Source: Bradyrhizobium erythrophlei
GTDB lineage: Bacteria > Pseudomonadota > Alphaproteobacteria > Rhizobiales > Xanthobacteraceae
Length of the DNA: 64,000 bases
Assembly: GCF_900142985.1 (NCBI RefSeq)
Contig: NZ_LT670849.1
Coordinates: 7,208,501-7,272,500, forward strand
Reading direction: 5' to 3'
Below the pieces are notes generated by a model. The model had not been told where the DNA came from, did not search any database, and saw nothing but the letters and a program-made list of their open reading frames with translations. The stretch's first letter is position 1, and each line of letters starts with the position of its first letter. This document shows positions 9,755 through 19,183 of this stretch, one piece after another. A program made the translations under genes and the position numbers.

Positions 9755-10945
9755 TCACTTCAGCCATTGGCCAATGCGCTCCACCGCCTCACGCATTTCC
9801 TGCGCCGACCGCGCATAGGAAAAGCGGATGAACTGCCGCCCGTGAATGGGATCGAAGTCGACCCCTGGAGTGGCTGCGACATTCGCCTTTTCCAGCATTT
9901 CGCTCGCGAATTTGAAGCTGTCGGATGTGAAGTCCGAAACGTCGGCATAAAGATAGAACGCGCCGTCGGCGGGCAGAAATTTGGTCAGGCCGGCGCGTGG
10001 CAGGCCCTCGATAAGGATGCGCCGGTTCTCCAGATAGCCGCGCTTCACCTCCTCCATCTCCGCCGAGCCGTCAAAGGCGGCTTCGGCCGCGATCTGTGAC
10101 AATGTCGGCACGGAAATCGAGAGGTTCTGCTGCAATCGCTCGATCGGCCGCACCAGCGGTTCGGGCACGACCATCCAGCCGACGCGCCAGCCGGTCATGC
10201 AGAAATACTTCGAGAAGGAATTGATCACGAGCGCGTCGGGAGAGAGTTCCGCCGCCGTCACCGCCGGGAACGCGTAATCGAGGCCGTGATATATCTCGTC
10301 CGAGATGAACCGGATGCCGGCGGCTTCGGCCGCCGAAATCAGGCTGTTCAACGCCTCCCGCGACATCATCGTACCGGTCGGATTGGCGGGGCTTGCGACC
10401 AGGACACCCTTGAGCGGCGCCTTGCGGTGTGCGGCGAGCAAAGCTTCTCCCGTCAGCGCGTGGCGGGTCTCGCTCGATGTCTCGATCAATACCGGCTCGC
10501 AACCCAGCGCGGTGAGAATATGCCGGTACGGCGGATAGCCGGGAACGGTCACCGCGACCCGGTCACCCGGCTCAAACATCGCCATGAAGGCCAGGATGAA
10601 GGCGGCCGAGGAGCCAGTGGTAATCACGACCCGGCTGGAATCGACGGCAAAGCCGTAACTTTCGCGATAGTGGCGCGCAATTCGTTCCCGCAAGCTCGGG
10701 GTTCCCAGCGCTGCGGTGTAGTCGATCCGCATCGAATCAAGCGCGGCATGGGCCGCCCGGATGGCTGTTTTTGGCGCCGAGGCAGCGGGCTGCCCCACCT
10801 CCATATGGATCACGTGGCCGCCCGCGGCCTCGATCCGGGCCGCCGCCGCCATCACGTCCATCACCATGAACGCCGGCACATCGCTGCGGCCGGAGGCTGC
10901 GGTCAGGACGGTTTTGGCTCGTTCGCTCAATGTCGCTTCAAGCAT
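9755..10945 (-). CDS. PLP-dependent aminotransferase (class I/II fold type I)
   Basis: Cytosolic amino acid aminotransferase of 396 residues. Visible family signatures are GQPAASAPK near the N-terminus, YTAALGTPSLRERIA for substrate positioning, VASPANPTGTMMS with the cofactor-binding Asn, the SDEIYHGLDY strand with the PLP-pyridine Asp, and SFSKYFCMTGWRVGW with the Schiff-base Lys near residue 243. The C-terminal FIRFSYARS holds the carboxylate-binding Arg. The amino acid substrate cannot be read from sequence. The promoter region is shared with the divergent peptidase gene. Confidence 0.92.
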   Translation of the reverse strand: MLEATLSERAKTVLTAASGRSDVPAFMVMDVMAAAARIEAAGGHVIHMEVGQPAASAPKTAIRAAHAALDSMRIDYTAALGTPSLRERIARHYRESYGFAVDSSRVVITTGSSAAFILAFMAMFEPGDRVAVTVPGYPPYRHILTALGCEPVLIETSSETRHALTGEALLAAHRKAPLKGVLVASPANPTGTMMSREALNSLISAAEAAGIRFISDEIYHGLDYAFPAVTAAELSPDALVINSFSKYFCMTGWRVGWMVVPEPLVRPIERLQQNLSISVPTLSQIAAEAAFDGSAEMEEVKRGYLENRRILIEGLPRAGLTKFLPADGAFYLYADVSDFTSDSFKFASEMLEKANVAATPGVDFDPIHGRQFIRFSYARSAQEMREAVERIGQWLK

Positions 10946-11060
10946 CGATATCTGCTACAGGTTTCATGTTCCGGTTCTGACGCCCCAGACTAGCCTTATT
11001 CCACGGATTGTTAGGGCATATCGCGGATCAAACCCGCCGCCAATCGATAAAGACTTGTTG

Positions 11061-12551
11061 ATGCTGTTGCGACTAGCCCTTCTCCGCAAAACGACCAGAT
11101 TGACAGCGATCGCCACCGCGATCGCCCTTGTCGCGGCCCCGACGGCCGCCTTCGCCCAGGAAGAAAAGCTCGCGATCCTGCGTGACACCGAGACCGAGCA
11201 GCTCCTGCGCGACTATACGAAGCCGGTCCTTCGTGTCGCCGGCCTCGAGAGGCAGAATATCCAGGTCACGATCATCAATCAGCCCGTGTTCAACGCATTT
11301 GTCGCCGATGGCCGTCGCATTTTCGTGAACAGCGGCGCATTGATGCAGTCGGAGACGCCGAACCAGATCATCGGGGTGCTGGCGCACGAAACCGGCCACT
11401 TGGCCGGCGGTCACCTCTCGCGCCTGCGCGAGCAACTGGCCGCGGCGCAGACACAGATGATCATTGCGATGCTGCTTGGCGCCGGTGCGTTGGCCGCGGG
11501 CGCGCGCAGCAACAGCAATGTCGGTCTGGCGGACGCAGGTGCTGCCGTGCTCGCAGGACCGCAGAACATGATCCTGCGCAACCTGCTTTCCTACCAGCGC
11601 CAGCAGGAGGAGAGCGCCGACCGCGCCGGGGTCAAGTTCCTGACCGCGACCGGTCAATCCGCGAAGGGCATGTACGAGACCTTCAAGCGCTTCACCAACG
11701 ACAGCCTGTTCTCCGCTCACGGCGCCGACCCCTATTATCAGTCGCATCCGATGCCGGCCGAACGCGTCGCCGCGCTGGAAGAACTCGCCCGCTCCAGCCC
11801 CTATTGGGACAAGAAGGATGATCCTGCGCTGCAAATGCGCCATGACATGGTGCGCGCCAAGATTTCCGGCTTTCTTGAACGCTCCGATACCGTCTACCGC
11901 CGCTACCCGCTGTCCAATACCAGCCTGCCCGCGCGCTATGCCCATGCGATCGCGACCTACCTTCATGGCGATTTGAACAACGCGCTCGGCCAGATTGACT
12001 CGCTGATCCAGGTCCAGCCCAACAATCCCTATTTCTACGAGCTGCGCGGCCAGGCGCTGCTTGAAGGCGGCAAGCCGACGGAAGCCATTCCCTCGCTGCG
12101 CAAGGCGGTCACGCTGTCCAATAACGCGCCGCTCATCGAGATTTTACTTGGACAGGCGCTCGTGGGGGCCGACAACAAGGCCTACACTGAGGAAGCGATC
12201 AATATCTTGCGCAACGCGATGGCCCGCGAGACCGAACAGCCGCTCGGTTATACCCAGCTTGCGATGGCGTTTGCGCGAAAGGGCGATCTGGCGGAAGCCG
12301 ATCTCGCATCGGCCCAGGCGGCGTTCCTGCGCGGTGACAACAAGACCGCGCGTGATCTCGCCTCTCGCGCCAAGACCCGGTTTGCTATCGGGACGCCCGG
12401 ATGGGTCAAGGCCGACGATATCGTGCAGGCCAAGCTTGCCGGCGGAAAGAAAGACGGACCCAAATTTCAGTTTCAGACAGGATCATCTCAGGATCGAACA
12501 GGTCGCTTTTTAGGCCCCGCGCGCCAACCCGATTCTGATGCGAACCAGTAA
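11061..12551 (+). CDS. Periplasmic M48 metallopeptidase with TPR repeats (BepA-like)
   Basis: Zinc protease predicted to act in outer-membrane protein quality control, by analogy with BepA/YfgC. The start is ATG 11061, giving 496 residues that open with a signal peptide ending ...AAFAQ. The M48 domain has HETGH at residues 109-113 with the third ligand in QQQEESADRAG. The C-terminal half (about 300-470) consists of TPR-like helices such as NPYFYELRGQALLEGGKPTEA. A DsbA-family gene follows after 34 bases, so the two probably form an envelope-folding operon. The open frame extends further upstream, but into the divergent promoter region and without a signal sequence. Confidence 0.93.
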   Translation: MLLRLALLRKTTRLTAIATAIALVAAPTAAFAQEEKLAILRDTETEQLLRDYTKPVLRVAGLERQNIQVTIINQPVFNAFVADGRRIFVNSGALMQSETPNQIIGVLAHETGHLAGGHLSRLREQLAAAQTQMIIAMLLGAGALAAGARSNSNVGLADAGAAVLAGPQNMILRNLLSYQRQQEESADRAGVKFLTATGQSAKGMYETFKRFTNDSLFSAHGADPYYQSHPMPAERVAALEELARSSPYWDKKDDPALQMRHDMVRAKISGFLERSDTVYRRYPLSNTSLPARYAHAIATYLHGDLNNALGQIDSLIQVQPNNPYFYELRGQALLEGGKPTEAIPSLRKAVTLSNNAPLIEILLGQALVGADNKAYTEEAINILRNAMARETEQPLGYTQLAMAFARKGDLAEADLASAQAAFLRGDNKTARDLASRAKTRFAIGTPGWVKADDIVQAKLAGGKKDGPKFQFQTGSSQDRTGRFLGPARQPDSDANQ

Positions 12552-12585
12552 CGCCCCGAATTAGAGAAAACCGAGGAACCATCCG

Positions 12586-13347
12586 ATGTCCCCGCTCCGC
12601 CTACTCTCTCCCGCTTTGCTTGCGCTCGCGCTCTGCGCGGCGCCCGCCTCGGCCCAGACCTTTTCCGACGGTCAGCGCGGCGAGATCGAGACGATCGTGA
12701 AGAACTATCTCATCGCCCATCCGGAAGTGCTCGAAGAGGCGATGAACGAATTGAACAAGCGCCAGGCCGCCGACGAGGCTGCAAAGCACGAAGCGAGCAT
12801 CACGGAGAATTCGCAGGCGATCTTCAATTCGCCCCGCAACGTGACGCTCGGCAACAAGAGCGGCGACGTCACCTTCGTCGAGTTCTTCGATTACAATTGC
12901 GGCTACTGCAAGCGCGCGATGACCGACATGATGGACCTCATGAAAGCCGATCCGAAGCTCAAGGTGGTGCTGAAGGAATTTCCGGTGCTGAGCGAAGGCT
13001 CGGTGGAAGCTGCGAAGGTCGCAGTCGCGGTGCGGATGCAGGATCCCGGCGGCGCCAAATATCTGGACTTCCATCAGAGGCTGCTCGGCGGCCGCGGCCC
13101 GGCCGACAAGGCGCGGGCGCTGGCAGCGGCGAAGGAAGCCGGCCTTGACGTCGCCCGCCTCGAAAAGGACATGGCAAGCCCCGAGGCGAAAGCTACGATC
13201 GACGAGAACTTCAAGCTCGCCGAATCGATGGGCATGAACGGCACGCCGAGCTACGTCATCGGCAAGCAGGTCGTCGTCGGCGCCATCGGCGTCGAGGGAC
13301 TGAAAGAGAAGATCGGCATCGCCCGCTGCGGCAAGGTGACCTGTTAA
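12586..13347 (+). CDS. DsbA-family thiol:disulfide protein, secreted
   Basis: Periplasmic thioredoxin-fold protein of 253 residues. A signal peptide ends ...APASAQ near residue 24. A helical N-terminal extension with FSDGQRGEIETIVKNYL and EEAMNELNKRQ precedes the thioredoxin domain, resembling the multimerising N-terminus of ScsC-like or BdbD-like proteins. The redox site is CGYC at residues 105-108 within FFDYNCGYCKRAM, and the cis-Pro loop is GMNGTPSYVIG. Whether it oxidises or isomerises is not decidable from sequence. It follows the M48 peptidase gene closely and is closed by a strong terminator. Confidence 0.92.
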   Translation: MSPLRLLSPALLALALCAAPASAQTFSDGQRGEIETIVKNYLIAHPEVLEEAMNELNKRQAADEAAKHEASITENSQAIFNSPRNVTLGNKSGDVTFVEFFDYNCGYCKRAMTDMMDLMKADPKLKVVLKEFPVLSEGSVEAAKVAVAVRMQDPGGAKYLDFHQRLLGGRGPADKARALAAAKEAGLDVARLEKDMASPEAKATIDENFKLAESMGMNGTPSYVIGKQVVVGAIGVEGLKEKIGIARCGKVTC

Positions 13348-13392
13348 CCGCTCAGCGGCACTGAGTCGCACATCGCGCGAACTTCTTTGGTG

Positions 13393-13422
13393 AGAGGCCG
13401 GCGATATCGCCGGCCTCTTTGT
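13393..13422 (+). terminator. Rho-independent terminator after the DsbA-like gene
   Basis: A near-perfect palindrome, AGAGGCCGGCGATATCGCC and its continuation GGCCTCT, is followed by TTTG. It lies 46 bases past the stop codon of the DsbA-family gene. Confidence 0.85.
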
Positions 13423-13512
13423 TTTGCGGACATTGCCGCGTTGTGACTCCGCGTAGCACTCCGCGTTTATCGGCGGTTCATCAAACAAAAGCGATGGAAC
13501 CATCAAAATGGA

Positions 13513-13537
13513 GGAACATCGCCACCCCCCTTTCGTT
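13513..13537 (+). promoter_or_regulatory. EcfG-type general stress response promoter
   Basis: GGAAC at 13513-13517 and CGTT at 13534-13537 are separated by exactly 16 bases, the alphaproteobacterial EcfG consensus. It lies 40 bases upstream of the DUF1236 gene start. A second perfect match is found at 17106-17130. Confidence 0.72.
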
Positions 13538-13577
13538 GTCGCGCGGGCAGTGCAAACTTCGTGAGGAGGAATTTTCG

Positions 13578-14357
13578 ATGAATAATCGCTTGATGATGTC
13601 AGTCGCAACTGCGGCATTGATCGCCGGGACCGGTTTCGCCAATGCACAAGGCATGGGTGGCGGCCGTGAAGGCGGAGCCGCCGGAGGCGCAGCGACGCAG
13701 CAGAGCGCACCGTCGTCACCGTCGGGCGGCGCAGCGAGCCATGAGACTGCGCCGGGTGGCATGAAGTCCGGCCAGGCCGAACCAAAGGGCGGTCCGGCCA
13801 GTCATAGCGCGCAGCAGGAGAAGTCCGGCTCGATGGGCGCGAGCGAGAAGTCCGCTCAGTCCGGGGAGAAGTCACAGGCTCAGGAGAAGTCGGCCCAAGA
13901 TACCAAGGGCGACATCAAGGGCGGCGAGCGCTCCAAGAGCTCGCAAAACGACAAGGCCGCCCCCGGCAAGGACATGAAGGCCGAGAGCCGCGAAGACCGC
14001 AGCGGAAACCGTGCGGAGGAAGGCCGTCAGGATCGCAACAACACGACCATGGGCGCGAAGGAAGGCGAGCGTTCGCAAACGACCGGCCAGGCTGGTGCGG
14101 GCGCGAAGCTGACCACCGAGCAGCGCACCAAGGTCACGACGGTCATCCGCGACCAGCACATCGCGCCCGTGACCAACGTCAACTTCGCGATTTCGATCGG
14201 CACCCGCGTGCCGCGTGAGGTTGGCTTCCACCCGCTGCCGGCGGAAATCGTGACCATCTATCCGGACTGGCGAGGCTATGAGTTCTTCCTCGTCCGCGAC
14301 CAAATCGTGGTGGTAGATCCGCGAACCCTTGAGATCGTGGCCGTGCTTGACGCCTGA
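13578..14357 (+). CDS. Secreted DUF1236-domain protein with low-complexity region
   Basis: Exported protein of unknown function, 259 residues from ATG 13578, which is preceded by GAGGAGGAATTTTCG. A signal peptide runs to about residue 24 (...GFANAQ). Residues about 25-165 are low complexity, rich in Gly, Ser, Lys, Gln and Glu, with repeated EKSAQ/GEKSQ units. The C-terminal segment (about 175-259), with IGTRVPREVGFHPLPAEIV, FFLVRDQIVVVDPRT and EIVAVLDA, is the DUF1236 motif common in Bradyrhizobium. The upstream EcfG-type promoter suggests induction in the general stress response. The disordered hydrophilic middle would suit a desiccation or osmotic stress role, which is inference only. Confidence 0.85.
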   Translation: MNNRLMMSVATAALIAGTGFANAQGMGGGREGGAAGGAATQQSAPSSPSGGAASHETAPGGMKSGQAEPKGGPASHSAQQEKSGSMGASEKSAQSGEKSQAQEKSAQDTKGDIKGGERSKSSQNDKAAPGKDMKAESREDRSGNRAEEGRQDRNNTTMGAKEGERSQTTGQAGAGAKLTTEQRTKVTTVIRDQHIAPVTNVNFAISIGTRVPREVGFHPLPAEIVTIYPDWRGYEFFLVRDQIVVVDPRTLEIVAVLDA

Positions 14358-14383
14358 TCCTAAGTTCTGACATCGCGAATCCG

Positions 14384-14410
14384 GGGCGGGTCCTAGCGGC
14401 CCGCCCTGTT
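14384..14410 (+). terminator. Hairpin terminator after the DUF1236 gene
   Basis: GGGCGGG and CCCGCCC form a 7-base-pair stem around a 9-base loop, followed by TGTT. The T tract is weak, so the call is tentative. Confidence 0.5.
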
Positions 14411-14611
14411 CGTTTGGCCGTTTGCGCTACCGCTGCGTCGGCCGCATCCATCGACCAACCATCATGGTAAATGAATGGTTTACGTCGGTTTTGTCAGGGT
14501 TTTTCCCAACTGGATGAGGCATTTGGGAGCGGCCCCCTCCAGGCTAAAGGCTTCCCTCCCGCCGGTTTGTTACCTATAACCCGCCTTCACCGCCACATGA
14601 CCGGTACCTGG

Positions 14612-15079
14612 ATGGCCAAAACCGCTGCCGATACGATCTATGTGCTCAACGGTCCGAACCTCAACCTGTTGGGGACCCGCGAGCCCGAAACCTACGGCCA
14701 CGCCACGCTCGCCGATGTCGAGAAGCTGTGCGCGGAAGCCTGCGCCAAATACGGCTTCAAGGCCGACTGCCGGCAATCCAACCGCGAGGGCGAGCTGATC
14801 GACTTCATTCACGACGCGTTTGCCAAAAAAGCGGCGGGCATCGTCATCAACCCCGGCGGTTATTCGCACACCTCGATCGCGCTCCACGACGCACTGGTCG
14901 CGGTGAAAATCCCGACGGTCGAGGTCCACATCAGCAACATCCACGCCCGCGAGAGCTTCCGTCATCACTCGTTCACGGCGAAGGCCGCCTTCGCGACGCT
15001 TGCAGGTTTCGGCATTGACGGCTACCGCCTCGCGATCAACGGTCTTGCAGCCAAGCTCGGCGTCAAAGCCAAGCCTTGA
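14612..15079 (+). CDS. aroQ: 3-dehydroquinate dehydratase, type II
   Basis: Shikimate-pathway enzyme that dehydrates 3-dehydroquinate to 3-dehydroshikimate. From ATG 14612 the protein has 155 residues, the family norm. Key elements are [17 protein letters not shown] with the active-site Arg and the flexible-loop Tyr nearby, the [15 protein letters not shown] motif, [12 protein letters not shown], and [18 protein letters not shown] with the catalytic His. An in-frame ATG at 14597 is an alternative start; neither has a strong Shine-Dalgarno sequence. It is followed by accB and accC on the same strand, as in many alphaproteobacteria. Confidence 0.94.
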   Translation: MAKTAADTIYVLNGPNLNLLGTREPETYGHATLADVEKLCAEACAKYGFKADCRQSNREGELIDFIHDAFAKKAAGIVINPGGYSHTSIALHDALVAVKIPTVEVHISNIHARESFRHHSFTAKAAFATLAGFGIDGYRLAINGLAAKLGVKAKP

Positions 15080-15150
15080 AAGACAAGCCTTGAACGACAA
15101 GACCCGACGGTCTCCTTAAAACCACGAGATAGAAAGTTCTGGATTAGATC

Positions 15151-15642
15151 ATGGCGCGCCAGCCTGAGGACAAAGCAGCCGCAAAGTTCGCAACCAGCGA
15201 CGGAGCGCTCATTCGCGAACTCGCCTTGTTGCTGGACGAGACCAGTCTGACCGAGATCGAGATCGAGCGCGCCGGCCTTCGCGTGCGTGTGGCGCGCAAC
15301 GTCAGCATAGCCGCTTCGCTGCCGGCCGCAGCCCCCCTCGCCGCTGCAGCGGCGCCCGCGCCAGCGGCTGCAAGCGCGCCGGCTGCCGCCGCCGATTTCA
15401 GCAAGCACCCGGGCGCTGTTCCCTCGCCGATGGTCGGCACCGCCTATTGGTCGCCTGAACCCGGCGCCAAACCGTTCATCGAGGTTGGCAGCAAGGTATC
15501 GGCCGGACAGACGCTCCTGATCATCGAAGCCATGAAGACGATGAATCAGATTCCCTCCCCGCGCGCCGGCACCGTCACACAGATTCTGGTCGAGGACGGC
15601 CAGCCCGTGGAGTTCGGCGAGCCGCTGGTGATCATTGAATAG
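15151..15642 (+). CDS. accB: Biotin carboxyl carrier protein of acetyl-CoA carboxylase
   Basis: Carries biotin between the carboxylase and carboxyltransferase halves of acetyl-CoA carboxylase. The 163-residue protein has an N-terminal helix region ([20 protein letters not shown]), an Ala/Pro-rich linker, and the biotinyl domain with [11 protein letters not shown]; Lys129 is the biotinylation site. It lies 71 bases after aroQ and 77 bases before accC. Confidence 0.96.
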   Translation: MARQPEDKAAAKFATSDGALIRELALLLDETSLTEIEIERAGLRVRVARNVSIAASLPAAAPLAAAAAPAPAAASAPAAAADFSKHPGAVPSPMVGTAYWSPEPGAKPFIEVGSKVSAGQTLLIIEAMKTMNQIPSPRAGTVTQILVEDGQPVEFGEPLVIIE

Positions 15643-15719
15643 AGGCCGCGCAACGAACCGCAGGCAGCGTCAGATAGGCTGCGCTCGATGCCGGCTCACC
15701 ATTCGCTTCTTGGGACGCC

Positions 15720-17069
15720 ATGTTTGACAAGATCCTGATAGCCAACCGTGGTGAAATCGCGCTGCGCATCCTGCGCGCGTGCAAGGAGCTTGGCATCTCG
15801 ACGGTCGCGGTGCATTCGACCGCAGACGCCGACGCCATGCATGTGCGGCTTGCGGACGAGAGCGTCTGCATCGGTCCGCCGCCGTCAAAGGACAGCTATC
15901 TCAACGTGCCGGCGCTGCTGGCGGCCTGCGAAATCACCGGCGCCGACGCCGTGCATCCCGGCTACGGCTTCCTGTCGGAAAATGCGCGCTTTGCCGAAAT
16001 TCTCGGCGAGCACAATCTGCATTTCATCGGTCCGAAGGCCGAGCACATCCGCCTGATGGGCGACAAGATCGAGGCCAAGAAAACCGCCAGACGCCTCGGT
16101 ATTCCCGTGGTGCCCGGTTCGGACGGCGCTGTCGCTCCCGGAGATGACGCCATGGCCATCGCGAAGGAGATCGGCTTTCCGGTACTGGTAAAGGCGGCCG
16201 CGGGCGGCGGAGGCCGCGGCATGAAGGTGGCGCAGACTGCGCAGGATCTCGCGCTCGCGCTCTCGACCGCCGCGAACGAAGCCAAATCCGCCTTCGGCGA
16301 CGCCTCCGTCTATCTCGAAAAATATCTTCAGAAGCCCCGCCATATCGAAATCCAGGTGCTGGGCGATGGCCGCGGCGGCGCCATCCATCTCGGCGAGCGC
16401 GATTGCTCGCTGCAACGGCGGCATCAGAAGGTGTGGGAAGAAGGCCCCTCGCCTGCGCTCGATGCGGCCCAACGCAACCGGATCGGCGGCATCGTCGCCA
16501 AGGCGATGCAGGAGATGAAATATCTCGGCGTCGGCACCGTCGAATTTCTGTACGAGGACGGCGAGTTCTACTTCATCGAGATGAACACCCGCATCCAGGT
16601 CGAGCATCCCGTGACCGAGATGATCACGGGGATCGACCTCGTGCTGGAGCAAATCCGCATCGCCGCCGGCGGCGATCTGCCGGCCACGCAGGACCAGGTC
16701 CAGATCAACGGCCACGCCATCGAATGCCGGGTCAATGCCGAGAACCCCGTGACCTTCCGTCCCTCGCCCGGCAAGATCCTGCAATACCATCCGCCCGGTG
16801 GCCTCGGCGTGCGGATCGATTCCGCCGTGTACCAGGGCTATGTGATCCCGCCCTATTACGATTCACTCGTCGGCAAACTGATCGTGCACGGCAAGACCCG
16901 GGCCGAATGCCTGATGCGGCTGCGCCGCGCACTCGATGAAATGGTGGTGGAGGGAATCGAAACCACGCTGCCGCTGTTCCGCGCTTTGGTGCGGGAGACC
17001 GATATTATCGACGGCGATTATCATATTCACTGGCTCGAGCAGTACCTGGCCGGCCAGACGGCGAACTGA
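15720..17069 (+). CDS. accC: Biotin carboxylase subunit of acetyl-CoA carboxylase
   Basis: ATP-grasp enzyme that carboxylates biotin on AccB, the first step of fatty acid synthesis. The 449-residue length matches the family. Signatures are [16 protein letters not shown] at the N-terminus, [15 protein letters not shown], the glycine-rich ATP loop [25 protein letters not shown], and [19 protein letters not shown] with the metal ligands. It is the third gene of the aroQ-accB-accC set. The aat gene that often follows is separated from it here by a signalling operon. Confidence 0.97.
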   Translation: MFDKILIANRGEIALRILRACKELGISTVAVHSTADADAMHVRLADESVCIGPPPSKDSYLNVPALLAACEITGADAVHPGYGFLSENARFAEILGEHNLHFIGPKAEHIRLMGDKIEAKKTARRLGIPVVPGSDGAVAPGDDAMAIAKEIGFPVLVKAAAGGGGRGMKVAQTAQDLALALSTAANEAKSAFGDASVYLEKYLQKPRHIEIQVLGDGRGGAIHLGERDCSLQRRHQKVWEEGPSPALDAAQRNRIGGIVAKAMQEMKYLGVGTVEFLYEDGEFYFIEMNTRIQVEHPVTEMITGIDLVLEQIRIAAGGDLPATQDQVQINGHAIECRVNAENPVTFRPSPGKILQYHPPGGLGVRIDSAVYQGYVIPPYYDSLVGKLIVHGKTRAECLMRLRRALDEMVVEGIETTLPLFRALVRETDIIDGDYHIHWLEQYLAGQTAN

Positions 17070-17105
17070 AGGCCATCGGCGTACCAGCCGGGTGGTTCCA
17101 ATCGC

Positions 17106-17130
17106 GGAACCAAAGCAACGCTCGCACGTT
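17106..17130 (+). promoter_or_regulatory. EcfG-type promoter of the CHASE3 kinase operon
   Basis: GGAAC (17106-17110), a 16-base spacer and CGTT (17127-17130) match the EcfG consensus exactly. The -35 lies in a small palindrome, GGTTCCAATCGCGGAACC (17094-17111), which could also be an operator or a weak accC terminator. It lies 62 bases upstream of the proposed kinase start. Confidence 0.72.
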
Positions 17131-17192
17131 TTGATCGAGCGGAGTATTTCCGTCAGGATCTTTATTGTCCCGATTATCCCGCCAGGGGGTTT

Positions 17193-18746
17193 TTGATTTC
17201 GTCTAGCGAGACAATTGGCAACCCGGGCGCGCCGGTTGGGCGCGCCATTTGGCAAACCTTGCTGCTTGCAGCGGGATTTCTCGTGCTGGTCGCCGTCAGC
17301 GCGCTCTCGGTCATCCTCGTCGACCGCGCCCGTGAAGACAACGACTGGGTCGTGCATACGGTCGAGGTAGAGAACCAGATTTCGACCCTGCTCTTGCGCA
17401 TTCGCACCACCGAGAGCGCCGCGCGCGGCTACCTTCTCACGGAAGAACAGCGCTTTCTTGCGGAATACTCGGCCTCGGCCTCCAACGTCCATTCCGATAT
17501 CGATGAGCTGATCAAGCTGGCGGGCGACAATCCGGTCCAGATCGCCAATTCCAACCGACTGCGGGAACCGGTCCAGGCGCGGCTCGACGAATTCGAACGG
17601 GCCATCGGCTATGCCAAGCGGCATGATACCGCGGGCGGCATCGCTATGCTGCGCTCGTCGGACACCGGCGAAGCGGTCCGGCGCATCGAGGACGTTGCCG
17701 GGCAGCTGCGGGCCGAAGAAGAGCGGCTGTTTGCGCTGCGTACCGAGACCGCCGACCGCACCGAACGCCTGGCCTCCATCGTGACGGTGGTGGGGTCGGG
17801 CCTCGTCATCCTGCTGGCCGGCATCTCCGTGTTCCTGGTGCGGCGCTCGACCCGCGCACGCGATGAAGCCGAAGCGGCATTGCGCGACAGCAACCTCAAT
17901 CTCGAGGCCACCGTGGACGAGCGCACCACCGACCTGCGCGAGGCCAATAACGAAATCCAGCGCTTCGCCTATATCGTGAGCCACGACCTTCGTTCGCCGC
18001 TCGTCAACATCATGGGATTTACCAGCGAGCTCGAGGAATTGCGCACCGATATCTTCAAGCGGATCGCGGGGCTTCATCTTGCGGCGACAGCGGAGGCGGC
18101 TTTGCCGGAAACAGGAAGCGACGCCGAGCCCGCGCTGGAGTCCCAGGACAAGCAGTTGCTTTCGAACTTTTCCGAAGCGCTCGAATTCATCAAATCGTCG
18201 ATTGCAAAAATGGACCGGCTGATTTCGGCCATCCTCAACCTGACGCGCGAGGGACGGCGCGAATTCGATCCGGTCCGGATTGACGTGAGAGAACTGATCG
18301 AGGCGATCGTGACTACGGTGGCGCATCAGTCAGCGGAGGCTGAGGCGCAGATTCATATTGAGCCGTTGCCGGACATCACCAGCGACCGCCTCGCATTGGA
18401 GCAGATATTCTCCAACCTGATCGATAACGCACTCAAATACCTCAAGCCCGGCGTTCCCGGCGAAATTTCGGTGCGGGGCCGCACCAAACTCGGCTATGCG
18501 ATCTTCGACGTCACCGACAACGGCCGCGGCATCGACCCGAAAGACCATCAGCGCATTTTCGATCTTTTCCGGCGGGCCGGCCTCCAGGACAAGCCCGGGC
18601 AAGGCATTGGCCTTGCCCATGTCCGCACCCTTGTGCGGCGGCTCGGCGGCACCATGTCGGTGGCATCGGAACTTGATAAAGGCAGCACGTTCACAGTAAC
18701 CCTTCCTGTCAAGTGGAACGCCAATCAACGGAACAGGGATTCATGA
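17193..18746 (+). CDS. CHASE3-domain sensor histidine kinase
   Basis: Membrane sensor kinase of 517 residues. Two membrane helices (about 18-44 and 190-212) bracket a periplasmic CHASE3 domain recognisable by STLLLRIRTTESAARGYLLT. A coiled-coil linker leads to the HisKA domain with VSHDLRSPLVNIMGF, His near residue 264. A long insertion of about 50 residues separates the two dimerisation helices. The HATPase has NLIDNALKYL, DNGRGIDPKD and GQGIGLAHVRTLV. The start is probably TTG 17193 behind CAGGGGG; no ATG lies before the first membrane helix. Its stop overlaps the next start (ATGA), so the two are translationally coupled. An EcfG-type promoter lies upstream. Confidence 0.9.
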   Translation: MISSSETIGNPGAPVGRAIWQTLLLAAGFLVLVAVSALSVILVDRAREDNDWVVHTVEVENQISTLLLRIRTTESAARGYLLTEEQRFLAEYSASASNVHSDIDELIKLAGDNPVQIANSNRLREPVQARLDEFERAIGYAKRHDTAGGIAMLRSSDTGEAVRRIEDVAGQLRAEEERLFALRTETADRTERLASIVTVVGSGLVILLAGISVFLVRRSTRARDEAEAALRDSNLNLEATVDERTTDLREANNEIQRFAYIVSHDLRSPLVNIMGFTSELEELRTDIFKRIAGLHLAATAEAALPETGSDAEPALESQDKQLLSNFSEALEFIKSSIAKMDRLISAILNLTREGRREFDPVRIDVRELIEAIVTTVAHQSAEAEAQIHIEPLPDITSDRLALEQIFSNLIDNALKYLKPGVPGEISVRGRTKLGYAIFDVTDNGRGIDPKDHQRIFDLFRRAGLQDKPGQGIGLAHVRTLVRRLGGTMSVASELDKGSTFTVTLPVKWNANQRNRDS

Positions 18747-19183
18747 GCAAACCGGTTTCCATCATCATGATCGAGGATGACGAGGGCCACGCCCGTCTGA
18801 TCGAACGGAATATCAGGCGTTCCGGCGTCAATAACGAAATCGTTCCGTTCAGCGACGGCACCACGGCGGTACGTTATCTGTTCGGAAACGATGGCTCCGG
18901 TCTCGATCACAAGGGAGAAGCCCTGCTGATCCTGCTCGATCTGAACCTGCCCGACATGGGCGGCATCGAGATCCTGCAACGGGTCAAGGAAAACAAGCAT
19001 CTCAAGTCGACGCCGGTCGTGGTGCTGACGACGACTGACGACTCGCAAGAGATCAAGCGCTGCTATGAACTCGGCTGCAACGTCTACATCACCAAGCCGG
19101 TCAATTACGAAAGCTTCGCCAACGCCATTCGTCAGCTCGGCTTGTTCTTCTCGGTCATTCAGGTGCCCCCTGCCGCCATATGA
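18743..19183 (+). CDS. Single-domain response regulator
   Basis: A receiver-only protein of 146 residues with no output domain. It shows the acidic pair IMIEDDEGHARLIERN, the phospho-Asp in LLILLDLNLPDMGG near residue 65, VVVLTTTDD with the conserved Thr, and ITKPVNYESF with the Lys. This form resembles Rcp1-like response regulators that pair with phytochrome-type and CHASE kinases. The start overlaps the stop of the upstream kinase, and its own stop overlaps the start of the following gene. It is probably a phosphotransfer intermediate between the two kinases, an inference from gene order. Confidence 0.92.
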   Translation: MSKPVSIIMIEDDEGHARLIERNIRRSGVNNEIVPFSDGTTAVRYLFGNDGSGLDHKGEALLILLDLNLPDMGGIEILQRVKENKHLKSTPVVVLTTTDDSQEIKRCYELGCNVYITKPVNYESFANAIRQLGLFFSVIQVPPAAI

